DNA of 51,533 nt from Paramecium tetraurelia (Eukaryota > Ciliophora > Oligohymenophorea > Peniculida > Parameciidae): assembly GCF_000165425.1 (NCBI RefSeq), contig NW_001799051.1, positions 1 to 51,533 of the forward strand, in the 5' to 3' direction. This document shows positions 12,491 through 26,591 of the stretch, piece by piece (positions within the stretch are counted from its first letter, which is position 1; every line of letters begins with the position of its first letter). A program made the translations under genes and the position numbers. Below the pieces are notes generated by a model that searched no databases, was not told the DNA's origin, and was given only the letters and a program-made list of their open reading frames with translations.

Positions 12491-12705
12491 GTTTTAGGGT
12501 AAGCATTGGTTTTTATGTCCAGAAGTCCTTATATAATAACTCAATTTACCAATCGATGTCTCGACATCTTTGAGAACAATAATAGGCATGTTTACAAAAT
12601 GGACAGTAGACCCTATATTTTGGGATTGGAACCATTTAGGTGCCAGCCAAATTATACTGACAGTATCGCGAACTGCAAACGTTCATCAAATAATATATTA
12701 ATATT
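12491..12705. promoter_or_regulatory. bidirectional promoter region, kinase/PP2C
   Basis: 215 bases separating the starts of a divergently transcribed Aurora-like kinase and a PP2C phosphatase. A standard-code frame crosses it (from 12506) but does not join the phosphatase frame, so I treat it as non-coding. No specific motif recognised. Confidence 0.45.
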
Positions 12706-13728
12706 ATGTAATATTCTCAATCAAAATAGAAGTATAGGAAATCTACTAGTTCGCCAATTCTAAGATCCCAGAGTCTCCCAGCAATAAATGAATTGAAATT
12801 TGCAATGAGAACCAGAGCAGGGAGCGATTAATAGCATTCAGTCAAGATCAACTAGGACAGTTTTATTGCTTGTCGATTGTATGAGGAATAATAATGATAG
12901 TAATGGCTATTAATTCTTTGCTATTTGTGATGGTCATGGTTAAAATGGGCATCTAGTCTCATAATACCTAAAGAAGAACATCCCAAGTATAATTTATGAG
13001 AATTAGTCATTCTAAGGAACTATCTAAAAGACATGTCATTGAATTCAGAGGGTATCAATTAAGCCATAATTCGATCATTCTTAAAAATCAATAAAGAACT
13101 ACATTAGAGCAATATTGATACCACTTTGGCAGGATCCACTATCGTATCAATCTTGATTAAAGATTAACAAGTAGAGTATGCGATCTGATTATATAGATAT
13201 TTTGTGCAAATGTTGGTGATTCAAGAGCAATCATTTGTCAAAAAGTCAATACGTGGATGGCCATTTAAATAAGTATTGATCATAAGCCAAATAATGCCAA
13301 AGAAAGAGCCAGAATTATCAATGCTGATGGCAGAATATCTCACAGAAAGACTTTAGAAGGACATCCTGCTGGTCCAGAAAGAGTGTATCTCGCATTTTCA
13401 GACACTCCAGGACTAGCAATGACGAGAAGTTTTGGGGATAAAATAGCAGCAAAAGTAGGAGTTATAGCAGAACCAGGTATTGCTGATTATATTATAGAAA
13501 GAGATATTAGAATTTAGGAGAACCAAGGCTCATAAATTTATTGTACTTGCCTCCGATGGAGTTTGGGATTAACTATCGAATGACGAAGTTATGGATTTGA
13601 TTCTGCCATATTATAGAGATAAATAAGTTGAATTAGCCAGTGAACGAATAGTGAGGGAAGCATTTAATAGATGGAAGCAGTTTTCCATTCTTAGAGATGA
13701 TATAACTTGCATTGTAATATTTTTATGA
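12706..13728 (+). CDS. PP2C-family protein phosphatase
   Basis: Predicted 306 residues after four introns (22, 20, 26 and 34 nt). Metal-dependent Ser/Thr phosphatase (PPM family). Motifs in order: RAGSDQQHSVKINQDSF, FFAICDGHGQNG (metal-binding Asp), AGSTIV, CANVGDSRAI, DHKP, GRISH, the GHPAGPERVY flap, AMTRSFGDK, VLASDGVWD (metal-binding Asp) and the C-terminal DDITCIVIFL. All metal ligands appear intact, so it should be active. I chose ATG 12706 because it gives a clean frame (MQYSQSKQKYRKSTSSP) into the domain; the upstream frame from 12506 hits TGA. The 34-nt intron contains an internal TAG, so a shorter splice is conceivable but disrupts the family alignment. Confidence 0.9.
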
Positions 13729-13770
13729 TTTAATCTAATCAGGTGTATTATTTATTTAATAATTAATACC

Positions 13771-15220
13771 ATGTTCTATCTATTGAGCATCATCTTGATT
13801 ATGAACCTTGCTAAAAGTCAAATTATAGTTGACTTAAGTGAAAATGAGTATTGGACTACTTTTTTTAATACATCAAGTATGATTACTTTTAAAGTAACTT
13901 CTCTACAGAAAGAGTTTTGTTACGTTAAAATTGAGTTATCCTCTAAAGATCCTACCTTTTAATTGATGGCAGATTATAAAATTAGACCGAATATCAGTTT
14001 GATTTCATCGTATAAATAAGGAGAAAAGATTGACAGAATAAGGTTAGAATGATATTGATTTTAGTCAACTTGAAAATAGAGAAACTAGATTCTTAAAGTT
14101 GAAGGGAAAAATTGGAACAATATATATAACAACTACAGCTGATTATAAATATAATTAATTTTAGATTACTATCACTGGTAATAATGAAGTTTAATGTGAC
14201 AATGAATGTAATAATAATGGAATTTGTAAAGTATAAATTATTATGATTTTAGAGTGATGGTTGTCATTGCCAGAGTTCCTAGATCGGTAATGATTGTCAT
14301 CAATTAGCAACGGAATTATAAGGAGGTTTTCAAAGAGATGTAGATTTTCTGATTGATGAAACAATTAAGTTCATCTCAATTGATCTCTCTTATTTTATTG
14401 GATAACAATTGAAGCTGGAATTCGAAGTACATATAATTATCATTAATATCTAGGCTGATTGTGACGACTGCTTAACTATTATCATTTATAAAACTAAAGC
14501 TCTTTTAGGGCCAGAAGATTCCTTAAATAGCAATTATACTTAATTATTTTACATGACTGATGGATCTACTATTATTCAAACATAGATACCACAAACATTG
14601 CCGACTTCATAATAAATTCTATATCTTGCAGTCTCCAAATAGTATTCTATTTATGAAAGTCCTCATCTAAAAGTTAAATGTAACTATTTTTCTGAACCTA
14701 TTGATGATTCAACTGATTATAGTAATAAATTACTATATATTATCATCCCAACCGTTATGGGGTCGATACTGTGTTTTATCATTGTAGGATGTCTATTAAG
14801 AAGGAAAAGGACCTATATAAGTCAAACTGCCTAGGTTGCACAAGATCCATTTTCTAATTAAAATAGAAATGCAAATGCTCAAGATCCATTTTCTTAGTAG
14901 ATTAGAATGGTAGCTTTTCATAATCCTATACAACAATAATATCCTTAATAACAATTTCCAGCTTCCTAATTTCTTTGGCAAAAGGAAGAAAATAATAATG
15001 ATGAAAATGATAAATGTATTATCTGCTTGATGTCACTTAATAATTATAATAATCGGACAATTAGAATTAGATGCGGGTATATACAATTATTAAAGTTAGT
15101 CATATATTCCATAGAAATTGCATCCAAGAATGGTGTTAAAAATAGATATAATCAAAAAAGGATCACTAAAGCGATTGCCCCTACTGTAGATAACCTATGG
15201 ATCTAAATGAAATTTTTTGA
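13771..15220 (+). CDS. membrane RING-H2 protein with EGF-like module
   Basis: Predicted 460 residues with introns of 22, 22 and 23 nt. Layout: signal peptide (MFYLLSIILIMNLAKSQ), beta-rich extracellular region, a Cys-rich EGF-like module around residues 125-155 (CDNECNNNGIC then GCHCQ), more extracellular sequence, one membrane helix (LLYIIIPTVMGSILCFIIVG) followed by basic residues, a Gln-rich cytosolic linker, and a C-terminal RING-H2 finger (CIICL...CGHIFHRNCIQEW...CPYC). The last intron falls inside the RING between its second and third ligand pairs. The topology is that of transmembrane E3 ubiquitin ligases acting on membrane cargo. Tandem with a paralogue 129 bp downstream. Confidence 0.9.
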
Positions 15221-15348
15221 TGCATCCATCTTCAATAATTTATAATCATTTTATATTTTATTATTATTATTAATTCCTTTAAGGATAGCCTAGAAATTAA
15301 TTCTACTTCAACTTTAAGTAAAGTAATTATTAAATTTATCATTTAAGA

Positions 15349-16762
15349 ATGATCATATATCTTTCTCTATTATCCTACTGTGTTTCCTAGATAATTGAAG
15401 TTAAGTTCAATAGATCAAAATGGGAAGGTGAATTTCAAAGTTCACCCAACAATACTTATAGAATTACATAATCAGAATAGTAAGAAGTATTATACACAAT
15501 TGAAGTACGTTTTGATGAGATGAATCAAGATTTTATGTTGTTAGCTAACAATCTTGAACCTATTTCTAATCCTTTTTCTCCAAATCTCAAAGATGGAGAA
15601 AATATTGATTTGATAAAGTATCTATTTTTAAATAATATTCCATAGTCTCTATGAAAACAGACTAGAGAGATTTCTCTCAATCTCATCATCTGCTGGCGAC
15701 ATATATATTACTACTATTAGTAACATTGAGGGTAGAACTTACAGGATTATAATAAAAAATAATCTATCTTGGTAAATTTTTGATAAAGGTTGGTATTTTG
15801 ACAGATGCTAAAACGGTTGCAATAACTAAGGATATTGCGCAGTATTATTAATACTATATTAGTATAAGGAATGCAAATGTTCTAAAGAATATATAGGAGT
15901 CGATTGTAAATACTTTGCTACACAAATGCAGAATAACTATATATTCAAACCAAACTTTACCAGAGGGAATGATTTTGCTTTAATGTCATTTCCCATGGAT
16001 GGCTTTTTGCTGGCTGATAAATTTATTTTAAAATTCCAAGTAATTTAATTCTTTTAAAAATAGACAAGTGATGACTATGGTTACTAGATAATTGTCTACA
16101 AAACAAATGCTATTATTAATCCTTCGAATAAACTCATACATAACACAGACTTATGTGATTTGTATGAAGTTTCTAAAAACAAAGAATTAGAATTTAATAT
16201 CCTAACAATTTATAGACCTCAGGGTTATAAATTAAATTTTGGAATTAAATCTATTAATACAAATTTTGACTCGCAAGATTTAGAGATCTTGTTAGTTGAT
16301 TCGTTTAAACTAGTGGTTAAAAATAGAAGTAAAGATGTTTTACTTTCAATCATGATCTACTCTTGTGTCCCTTGTATTTGCATATCATTTTGTGAATTTA
16401 TTCTTCTCTTAATGCAGAGAATACAAACACAAATACAAACACAAACACAAACACAAACACAAACACAAACACAAACACAAACACAAACACAAACACAAAC
16501 ACAAACACAAACACAAACACAAAATTCTTCTATTAATTCGTTTCTCCCTTAATAAATCAACTCAGAAGAAGAATGTAGCATTTGCTTAGAATCCCTCAAT
16601 TCAGCTTAACTGAAATAAACTATATGCAAGTAAGATTTATGAATTATCTATAGTCATTTATTCCATATCTAATGTATAAATTTATGGTTGTAAAAGGGAA
16701 ATCATAAATGCCCTTTATGTAGATCGAAGCTTAAATTTAAAATATAAAATATCACAAATTGA
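15349..16762 (+). CDS. membrane RING-H2 protein, tandem paralogue
   Basis: Predicted 438 residues, same architecture as its upstream neighbour: signal peptide (MIIYLSLLSYCVSQ), extracellular region, EGF-like Cys cluster (CQNGCNNQGYC, then ECKCSKEYIGVDC once a 21-nt intron is removed), membrane helix (MIYSCVPCICISFCEFILLL), linker, and C-terminal RING-H2 (CSICL...CNHLFHIQCINLW...CPLC). Four introns (28, 21, 24, 24 nt). The cytosolic linker is expanded by an in-frame CAAACA array into a Gln-Thr repeat; the neighbour has a Gln-rich but non-repeated linker. Likely a recent tandem duplication of a transmembrane ubiquitin ligase. Substrate unknown. Confidence 0.9.
16435..16523. repeat. CAAACA hexanucleotide array encoding (Gln-Thr)n
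   Basis: About fifteen tandem 6-bp units, nearly perfect, preceded by two imperfect ATACAA-containing units from about 16421. Being a multiple of three, it stays in frame and codes for alternating Gln and Thr between the membrane helix and the RING finger. No spacers, so it is a coding microsatellite. Confidence 0.95.
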
Positions 16763-16845
16763 AGACAATTTGAAAGACTAAATTAATGGGTTATGTAACC
16801 TTGATTATTAATATTTATATTATATAAATTGTTAATAATTGATAC

Positions 16846-18464
16846 TCATTGTCTTTTATCAAACCTTTCTAACTTTGCTTCTTTTTCCTTAAATTCTCTT
16901 CTATCTTTTTCATATTATTGTTCATTAAAAAGTTAACATTCCTAAAATTCAGGCACCTTGGATAACTTATTTTGAATCTACTTAAGATTATATTCTTAAT
17001 TAAATTCAATATAAATATATTTATAATGGATTGTCCTGGAAGCTGATAAATCGTATTATTATTTCAACGTATTGACAATGTTATCAAAAGCAGACTTTTA
17101 AAATTATTATCTTTAATTCTTTTATATTTATAAGTTTCTTCGATCTTCCTCTGGAAGCTTAATGTAGATGACATATTTTTAATTTAATTTAATATCTTCA
17201 GCACTGTTCAAATTAATACTGTAATTGCTCTTAAACTAATTTAATTTATTCTTTTGGTTTTATAATTCCTGTTGTGTAAAGTCCTTCGTTAAATTTATAA
17301 ATATAAATCCAGTCATATAAGCATCAAAACCAGCTGTGTGATATAAATTTTATTCTAATTCCACGTCAATTTAAATATAATTCATATTACTTTTGATAAA
17401 TTCTGCTAAATTCTCAATGGAAGTTGAAGTTTCTAATTTCCCTCTGATTTTCTCTAATGGTTAAGCTGATTGAATTATATATTTAGTATCATAGATAGGT
17501 GGCCAATTTCTAGCAATATCTTCCTTAAATTCTTCCCATGATATTGGAGGACATTATACAAAATGGCTATAACAAAACATGACATCGGCAAAGCAATTGT
17601 GTCCTACCAAATACTTTTTGGAATTCAAAATGCATTCCCAAATTTAATAGAATCCTGTTTTTGTTTAAAATCTATCTGCTTTAAACTTTTATCTTTCATC
17701 ATCCTTTGCCTATTTCTCTGCATTTGTTAATTTTGTGATTTTCATCTCTCCTTTTAGCAAAGATTCTCCAATCATATTCTTCTAATAAGCCTCCAAATAC
17801 GTATATATGACTTTTCTTTGATATCCATTGGTTGTTTCTATCGTTGTCTATTTATCATCTGATTTATTGAATTTTTCAAGTTTATCAATTAAATCTTGGA
17901 TCTATCTTATATATTCTATGACTTACGGTTTTCTTATCAGCTGCTTTGACATCATCCAAGATTTTTTCGAATTGAGTCTTCAATTCCTCCTAATCCAATT
18001 ATTGGAAGTCCTTGTTATAATCCTCTTACAGCTTTTAATATTGTGCCCTATTTATATAGCCTAATCCCTTATTAATCCACCTATTCCAATCCATGCCATG
18101 TTCACTATTAAAAAATATTGCCCCTACTTACAAACCCACGAAGTCATCTAAACTAATAATTATAATATTGTCTACTCTTAAGGGAATAAATAGAATGTAT
18201 AGGGATACGCTTGATATCCTTTTTACGATTTAATAAATATGCTCAACCCAAATTGAATGATATTATATTTCATACTTACTTTTCGTGCCTATTTGTCATT
18301 AAAAATACCTTTAAGTATCGTTCGAAGGGCAATTCTTCAAATGTGTCCTAATAATCCCCTTTGATTCCAGTTAACTCTAGATCAAACCCTAGAAAATCGC
18401 AATGCTTTATCTGGTCCATTATTGTTTATTTGTGTTACTCGAAATTATCAAGGTCGATAAACAT
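16846..18464 (-). CDS. PARN-type poly(A)-specific ribonuclease
   Basis: Predicted 516 residues with introns of 20, 23 and 25 nt. A DEDDh exonuclease of the PARN/CAF1 family that shortens poly(A) tails. Visible motifs: N-terminal CDFLGFDLELTGI with the first Asp/Glu pair; NIIQFGLSIF; YPYTFYLFP (family FNFY-fP segment); HGMDWNRWINKGLGYINR (family FDFNKWI...GIPYL equivalent); VGHNCFADVMFCY with the third acidic residue; and YHTAGFDAYMTGFIF with the catalytic His and last Asp. All four acidic ligands and the His look intact. A Lys/Glu-rich tail follows. The start 18464 reads MFIDLDNFEQHKQ, matching the family's N-terminus. It begins only 32 bp after the stop of the golgin-like gene on the same strand. 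Confidence 0.92.
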
Positions 18465-18496
18465 TCTTAATATTTACTATTATTAATTATATGAAA

Positions 18497-21400
18497 TCAT
18501 TTCTTAAACAATATCTAAACAATCCCCTTCTTTTTATCAGCAGGTTTTACTGCTAATTCATCCAGAATTTCTTCCTTTTCTTTTTCTGAGAATTCCAAAA
18601 ATTAAAACAATGTATTTAGTATAGCCTCTGCTAAATCATAATTTAGGTTTTTGGGTCCACAAGCTGTAAGAAACTTCTTCAAACAATCTCGTAAATGAGC
18701 TTTAGCATGAACAGCTTGAGGATCAACAGATGTCTTTTGCATAGCCATCATCTTATGTTTATACTAAAATAAATTTTAATTATTACATCTCTGGCCAAAT
18801 TATTTAATTGCAGCATTTATTCTTCCTTTGCGGCTATTCTTTCTAACAAAGTTTAAAATTTAGCAATAATTTTCACATTTTCATCATTGGCTGCCTCTAA
18901 TTTCGATTTCAAAATATTAACTTCTTCAGTATGTGAAAGTTATTACTTATTTGAAGTTGAATTCTAAAGAATAATTAATGTCACATACTTCTTTCTTATT
19001 TTTGTCATTATTGACAATGGCCGAGATATCAATGTCACCAATAAACCCACTGATATCATTCTCATTGATTTCTAACTGATGTTCATTCGATGAAAAACTT
19101 AAATCTTCATTTTTCTCTTCCTTGATATTACTCAAAGCTGTTTTGATTGGCAACTTCGCCTTCATTAACTAAATATCCTTTTGGTATGCCAACAAACTGT
19201 TCTGCTCCTATTAGGATAATTTAAGCTAAAAATAAAGTCATTTTGTTACATAATTCTAAGCATAAAATACAGCCTATTAATTTCTTAGATACTCATCCAT
19301 TAAAGACTGTAAACATTAGTAATAAGTAAACTTTCTCTCACATTGTTTCTCATGTTGAGATTTAAATTATCTTAAATAGTCTAGTATATTATCTTAATTG
19401 AATAATGCCTTTATTTCATTTAATATGGATTAACTTTGATTTGAATCAGTCTACAATTTAGTAATCTCAACCTATTTAGTTTCAACTGCATTCGTTAATA
19501 CAGAATTTTAGCTCTTTAACTATTATATTTCTTCATTTTTTTCTTCAATTAATTTGAGTTACTCATTTTCTCTTATGGAATTTTTCCTCATATTTTCAAG
19601 TTCACTTTTTAAATTTTAAATCTCCAGATCCTTCTAAGATAATTATTTAATCCCTTCATTATCCTTCCGACTCTAAACACTGTTCTCCTAGTCTTTTAAG
19701 GCTTCAATTTCATTTTATAATGCTAAAATTTCACCATCTTTATCTGCAAACAATTTCATGGCTTCATTTTCCCTCTTACTATAACCAGCTATATCTATCT
19801 CTTTCTAACTTAAGGCTTCTTTCTATTACTCAAGTTACTTCCTCAAAGCTGAAATTTATGAATTTAAATTCTCAATCTAACTATTCAACCTTTTCTGTTC
19901 TTTTTATAACAGAGCTTCTGAGTCCTTTAATTATTAATCTAATTGCTATTGTTATTATTCTTTTTATGCTAAATTTTCATTCAAAAGAACTACCCTATTG
20001 TCAAGCTCTATTTTTTAAGTATTCAGCTAAGATTTACTTTCAATTTCCTATTATAATTCTAATTTTAATTGTTATATCTCTAACTATTAAGAATTAGCCT
20101 ATAAGGATAATTGATTATTCTGTTCTTTAATCTTCTCATAGTCTGTCTTTTATAATGCCATCAACTCATCATGATCTTAACTCAGTTAATTATTCTATTA
20201 CAATAATTTTTGTTCTTATGCTTAACTTTCTTATATAGAATGTGTTATTTAATCTTCCTTCACCTTCAGATCACTTTCTAGTTGCTAAATCTTTTATTCT
20301 AAATGATTTATCTACTCTTATAAAGAAGCTATTAGTTTATTTTAAGCTTAATCTGCTTCATTTTTATTTGTGATTTAAACTTGGTTTTCAACTAATTCTT
20401 TATTATTTTTTTTCAATTCTAATATCTCGTTATTTAAAGTGGTTATTCTCTCTTACTATTCATGATTTTTCTGATTTAATTAACTATAATTTTGTGCATC
20501 TTGATTGATTTACAATTATAATTTCTTATTATTTTACTCTAATTCGTGGTATGAATGTTGCAAAGTACTTAATTCTTGTGAAATTTACTAAACACTCTAT
20601 GTCTTTTCTTGAATTTGACTCTCAAGCATAGTATTTTATGATTGTATTTATTGTATCTTATTGTTTATTTTTTCCATCTCTTTATTTTGTTACAAAAGCT
20701 TATTTTCCTTTTCACTTAATTCTAAATTTTTTTTTTTAATTGTTTAATCTAAATCATTTATAATATCAGTATTATTTGTTATTATAACATCTTTTGCCTC
20801 TAAATTCTTCTCTAATTCAAGTTTGAGATCATTTAAACGATTATTTTCAATTTTCATTTATTTAATTTCGTTCACTTATTGATCAATTTGATTGGATCTT
20901 TCTATCAAATCATCTCTTAATTTGGAACATCTTTCCTATTCTTTATTCAATTATGATTACATTTCATTAATTTTTGTTTCTTGTATCTACTTCTTTTACT
21001 CTTATTCATTTATTATTTATTCTAAATTCTATATTTAACACTAATCATTTTACACTCTTTAATCTAAACTCTAAATCTATTATTTTAATTCATTATTCAA
21101 ATTTTCCAAATTTGCTATCGACTTATTCAAATTATTTATCTACAATTGCTAATTATTTAGATCTTATTCTTTAATTTAATTATGTAGTTGCTAAGTCTGC
21201 AAATCTAATGATTTTTCATTAAGTTCATTTGATAAATTCGATATTTTGAATTCTTGTTACTAAGTCAATTACTGTAATTCTTCAATCTAATTCTAAAATT
21301 GTTGTAATGATTATGTATCCTAAGCCTTTTATTGTTCAGACAGAATTTAATATTTTAATTCTTATTCACCAAGTTTCAACTCCAGTTTTTCAATTGTTTA

Positions 21401-24400
21401 TTTGAATTTGTCTGATTATTCTATTAAGTTACCGATCTAAGTCAGTAATTTCTAAGTTTCTGAAGATTACTAAATCACATTTTTGATAAGTTCTGTTTCT
21501 CTTACAACCAATTCTGAACTAAATTATGCCTTAGTTTCTTCAAGTTGCTAATCATTTTTGATATTAGTAATTGCTAATTGTTTATTCAAATCTGTTATTG
21601 AATTCAACTATTCATTCAGCAATTATGATAATTTGATTTTCTCTTTATTGTCTAGATCCTATGATTAAATTTATTATTATATTTAAGAATTCAATTCCTA
21701 AATTTATACTTCTTGTCTCTTTAGATTTTCTCTATTGTGATTTTCTGTTGTTTTAAGAACTTCAATTTCTTATTGAAGACGTAATTAATTATCACTTTAA
21801 TTTTATGATAATTTTTCTATTTATTCTGATAGTTAAATATTCTTTTAAGTCAGGTCTTAATTTATTGTCATGAGCTCTTCATTTTCTTAATGTTGTGAGT
21901 TAAGCTCTTCAATTTTTAATTGATTTTCCTTTAAAAAGTTCGATCTTTCTGTTTAGATTTCTCTTTGCAACTCTGAAATTCTGGACTCCAATTATTATAT
22001 TAAATCTTGGGCAGAACTTAATTCAGATTCTACATCATTTACTCTATTTTAAGAATTTTCAAGCAATATTTATTTTTGATTCAACAAAATTTACAATTTC
22101 TCAGTTTCCTCTAATTCTAATGTCAATCGTTGTATTTTATCAACTTATTACTTTTTTTCATCCTCAAAATCTTACTTCATTTTTCTTATCGACAATTCCA
22201 ATTATTAGATTTGATTTTAATAAATTCCTTGTTAATCAGTAATGGCTATTTCATCCTTTTATTTTAACATCATTTATTCTTCTAATTTCTTGAATTTATT
22301 CGACAATTCTGAATTTTCGAGTCTCAATTTTTGATGTTATTATTCAAATAAAAGACTTTACTGCTTTTACTATTAAATATGATCTTTCTTTTAATTCTAT
22401 AACATTTCTATTTCATGTTGCTTCCCTTATATGATTTAATCCTTGAAATTCAAAGACTCCTATAATTTTGATATTGTCTAATTAAGAGTAGATACTTGTT
22501 TCTCGTGATGATGGATTGCCCTTTCCTGAACTTATATTTTTTGATTTAACCCCTAGAAATCCTTAACCTATTATTGCAATTGAGTTATTTCCTGACTCTT
22601 ATTTTTTAACATCTTATCCTTACTAGTAATTTAATCCAATTAGTCGTTGTTTGCCTTTGTTAAATCTCTTATCTATTATTCAAAATTAGATAAACTCTTA
22701 TTCAAAGAATCAATCTATGATTTTAAATGGCCTTAGATAGTTGTCTATTCTACACTTTTGCTTCTGAGCTATTCAGGAGTGTCATTCAATATCCTACTAT
22801 TACTTTCATATTATTAGATTATTTAATCCTTACTTTGTATTGTGTTATCCAAAATATGAAGCTATTCTGTGTGTTCCTACTCAAGTCTTTTGATTTAATT
22901 CTTTAGATTGTTTATTTCATCCTCATAATTTAACAATTTAACTTCCTATTACTTGTATGCGATTTATGCTTGTTATAAATCATTCTCCAATTGCTTAATC
23001 AATTGCTGTTGGGTTTCTAATTCTTATTAAGATGCCAGATCTAATTGGACAAGTATTTATTGTTCTGAATTTCTATTTTCGTAATCCTCTTTTTGTGTTT
23101 ATAGGGATTGAACAATTTATTTATTCATTAATTCATCTCTCTAGTATTAGTCAGATAGTTCTTAGTAAGATTGCTTTAGATCTTTGTACTTTTATTTTAT
23201 TTCCTGTAATTTTAATTGATTCTATCCATTTTCTCTTTCTTTCTCTTCTTTTTCAGCCTTGAGTTTGGATAATTGTTAATTGAGTTGTTCGACTTCAGAG
23301 GTATAATCTCGAGAGCTGTGTCTAAGTAGAGGATAGGAAATTATAAATACATATTCTGTTTTTACTTGAGATCAACTATTTCTTAACTGAGGGATTTCAA
23401 CTTTTAACTTGAATCATCTTTATAATTTTTATACTCAGAATTTACTTCAGTTTTTTATTTCTGTACTAACTAATTAGAATATAGTTACATTGTTTTTAGT
23501 TTTCAACAGCTTTAGAGAATTGGAGTTTAAGTAATTTACTTTCGTTTTCCAATGATTTCACTTTTTTTAAATGATTCTATATAATGTCGCTTTATTCCTC
23601 TATTTGTTATTTTAAATTCATTATTTCATTGTCCTTTTCAACCAATAGTTCTTAGAATTAGTTCATCTAAATTTCTATTAATTTATTCTGATTGCTCTTA
23701 GAGTCAAGACTTGATTGTGACTCCACCATAGGATTCTTTTGCTTGAAACCTATCATTATCTGAATAAATATCTTGAGGCCTTTGAGAATTTTACAATTAA
23801 TTAGAAAATTACTTATTTGAAAATTCTAATTATTGTTTTTTATTTTACAGTTTATTTACTTTAGCCTCTAATTTAGCGATTACTGCAAATAAGTTCTTAT
23901 TTTTTATATTCAAATCTTTATTCTAAATCTCTTACTAACGTAATTGAGTATTGATTTCAATAATTTTATTATGATCCTACTCTCTGCTCTAGAGACTGCT
24001 GGCAATTATCTAATATAGCTATTCAAAAGATTGAGGATAACTGTTCTGGTGTTTCTCAACCAATGAGTACAGTTTATTGAGATCATCCTTCTTGAACAAT
24101 TGATTGATGTTTGTATTGTTGAGTTGATGAATAGAAATTTGTGCTGCTTAGCAAATTTGATTGATTATGTTGTGCATATTGTTCCATCCCATTATAATCT
24201 CTCTGATATCTTTGAGTACCTGCATTTACAGTTTTTGTGAAGATCGCTAATTTATTAATTTCTTGGCATTAATTGATATGATTGATAGCTCTTAAAGAAT
24301 TTCAGTCAGCAAATCATCCGCCCTATACGTCAAAGGTGGGTCATACCTTATTTATTCAGTTTTGCGAGTGCCCTTGTCATCCATGCGTTTTAACAACTTG

Positions 24401-24717
24401 TCCAAAGGCTGTGTTGAAAATTAAAAGTTATCACCACTCATCCTACTCTAAAGTAGATTCGATTTAAGCACCGATATTTCCTTCTCAATTTGCTAATGAC
24501 TATCTTTCAGCATATTAAATCTAAGAGATGAGCCTAACAGCCTATCAGAATCCTAATCTTGATGCTTCGTAGTATATGAATCAATAAGAAAATTTTACGA
24601 ATTACGAGGACCATAAATCCCTGGAGATATAATCTATCTCAAAGGTTGGGGCGAACTTATTCCAGGTTAAGGAGAATAAAATGCTGTCTAAGTATTTTAT
24701 CTGCTTTATTTTTGCAT
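18497..24717 (-). CDS. giant golgin-like coiled-coil protein with GRIP-like end
   Basis: Roughly 2,000 residues. The N-terminus (MQKQSRQNTQTAFYSPQPG) is Pro/Ser-rich for about 60 residues, then a partly globular stretch, then almost continuous coiled coil rich in Gln, Leu, Lys and Glu. The last 80 residues (LRDCLKKFLTAC...EAILNTLFQFLEF then SEKEKEEIL) resemble a GRIP domain, which anchors golgins to the trans-Golgi via Arl GTPases; the usual leading Tyr is not obvious, so this is tentative. I traced introns at the 5' end (25, 23, 29 nt) and 3' end (24, 25, 23 nt) and only spot-checked the middle, where the minus strand is consistently coiled-coil-like. The stop at 18497 is firm; I found no evidence for splitting it into several genes. 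Confidence 0.78.
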
Positions 24718-24990
24718 TATTCAAATTATAAATAAATTATAATAACAAATAAATACATTACTACTAGATTATTTATTTTATCCACCTTTAATACCAATAA
24801 ATAAGAATTCTCATTGCCAATCAATTTATAAATAAAGAATGTAAGAATAAGGAATCTCCAGGACAATTGATTCTTCAATAATATATCCTGGAAACCTTAA
24901 TATTCTAGTTTTTTGTTTTAGATTAACAAAATGTCTGAATTTATACAAAGACATATAAATTTAATTAATATTTTATATTTAATTAATTCC

Positions 24991-26399
<1,409 letters not shown>

Positions 26400-26591
26400 T
26401 TATAACTCTTTCTTCATCATAATCTTTGACTAGAGAATGGATAAATTTTTCAACTATTTGTTTAATTAATTTTAAAGTTAATGTATAACACTTTTGCAAC
26501 TAATTTTATAAATTTGATTTACAGAACGATTATAAATTTATTGAGAATTTAAGACGTTTATAGAATTTAAAATATCTAATGAGAATTAAAT

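Noticed and set aside
12506..12763. Open frame upstream of the PP2C gene as its N-terminus
   Set aside because: It is in a different frame, runs into TGA in the ciliate code, and no short intron joins it to the phosphatase domain.
16421..16523. Possible CRISPR-like or satellite array
   Set aside because: Six-base units without spacers inside a protein-coding exon of a eukaryote; a coding microsatellite.
18421..18560. Apparent in-frame fusion of the golgin-like gene to the PARN gene
   Set aside because: Arose from a one-base misreading; on careful counting the golgin frame ends with TGA at 18497-18499, before the PARN start.
23640..23730. Possible boundary splitting the golgin-like gene into two genes
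   Set aside because: A second gene would have to start inside the first; a 25-nt intron ending AAG restores one continuous frame.
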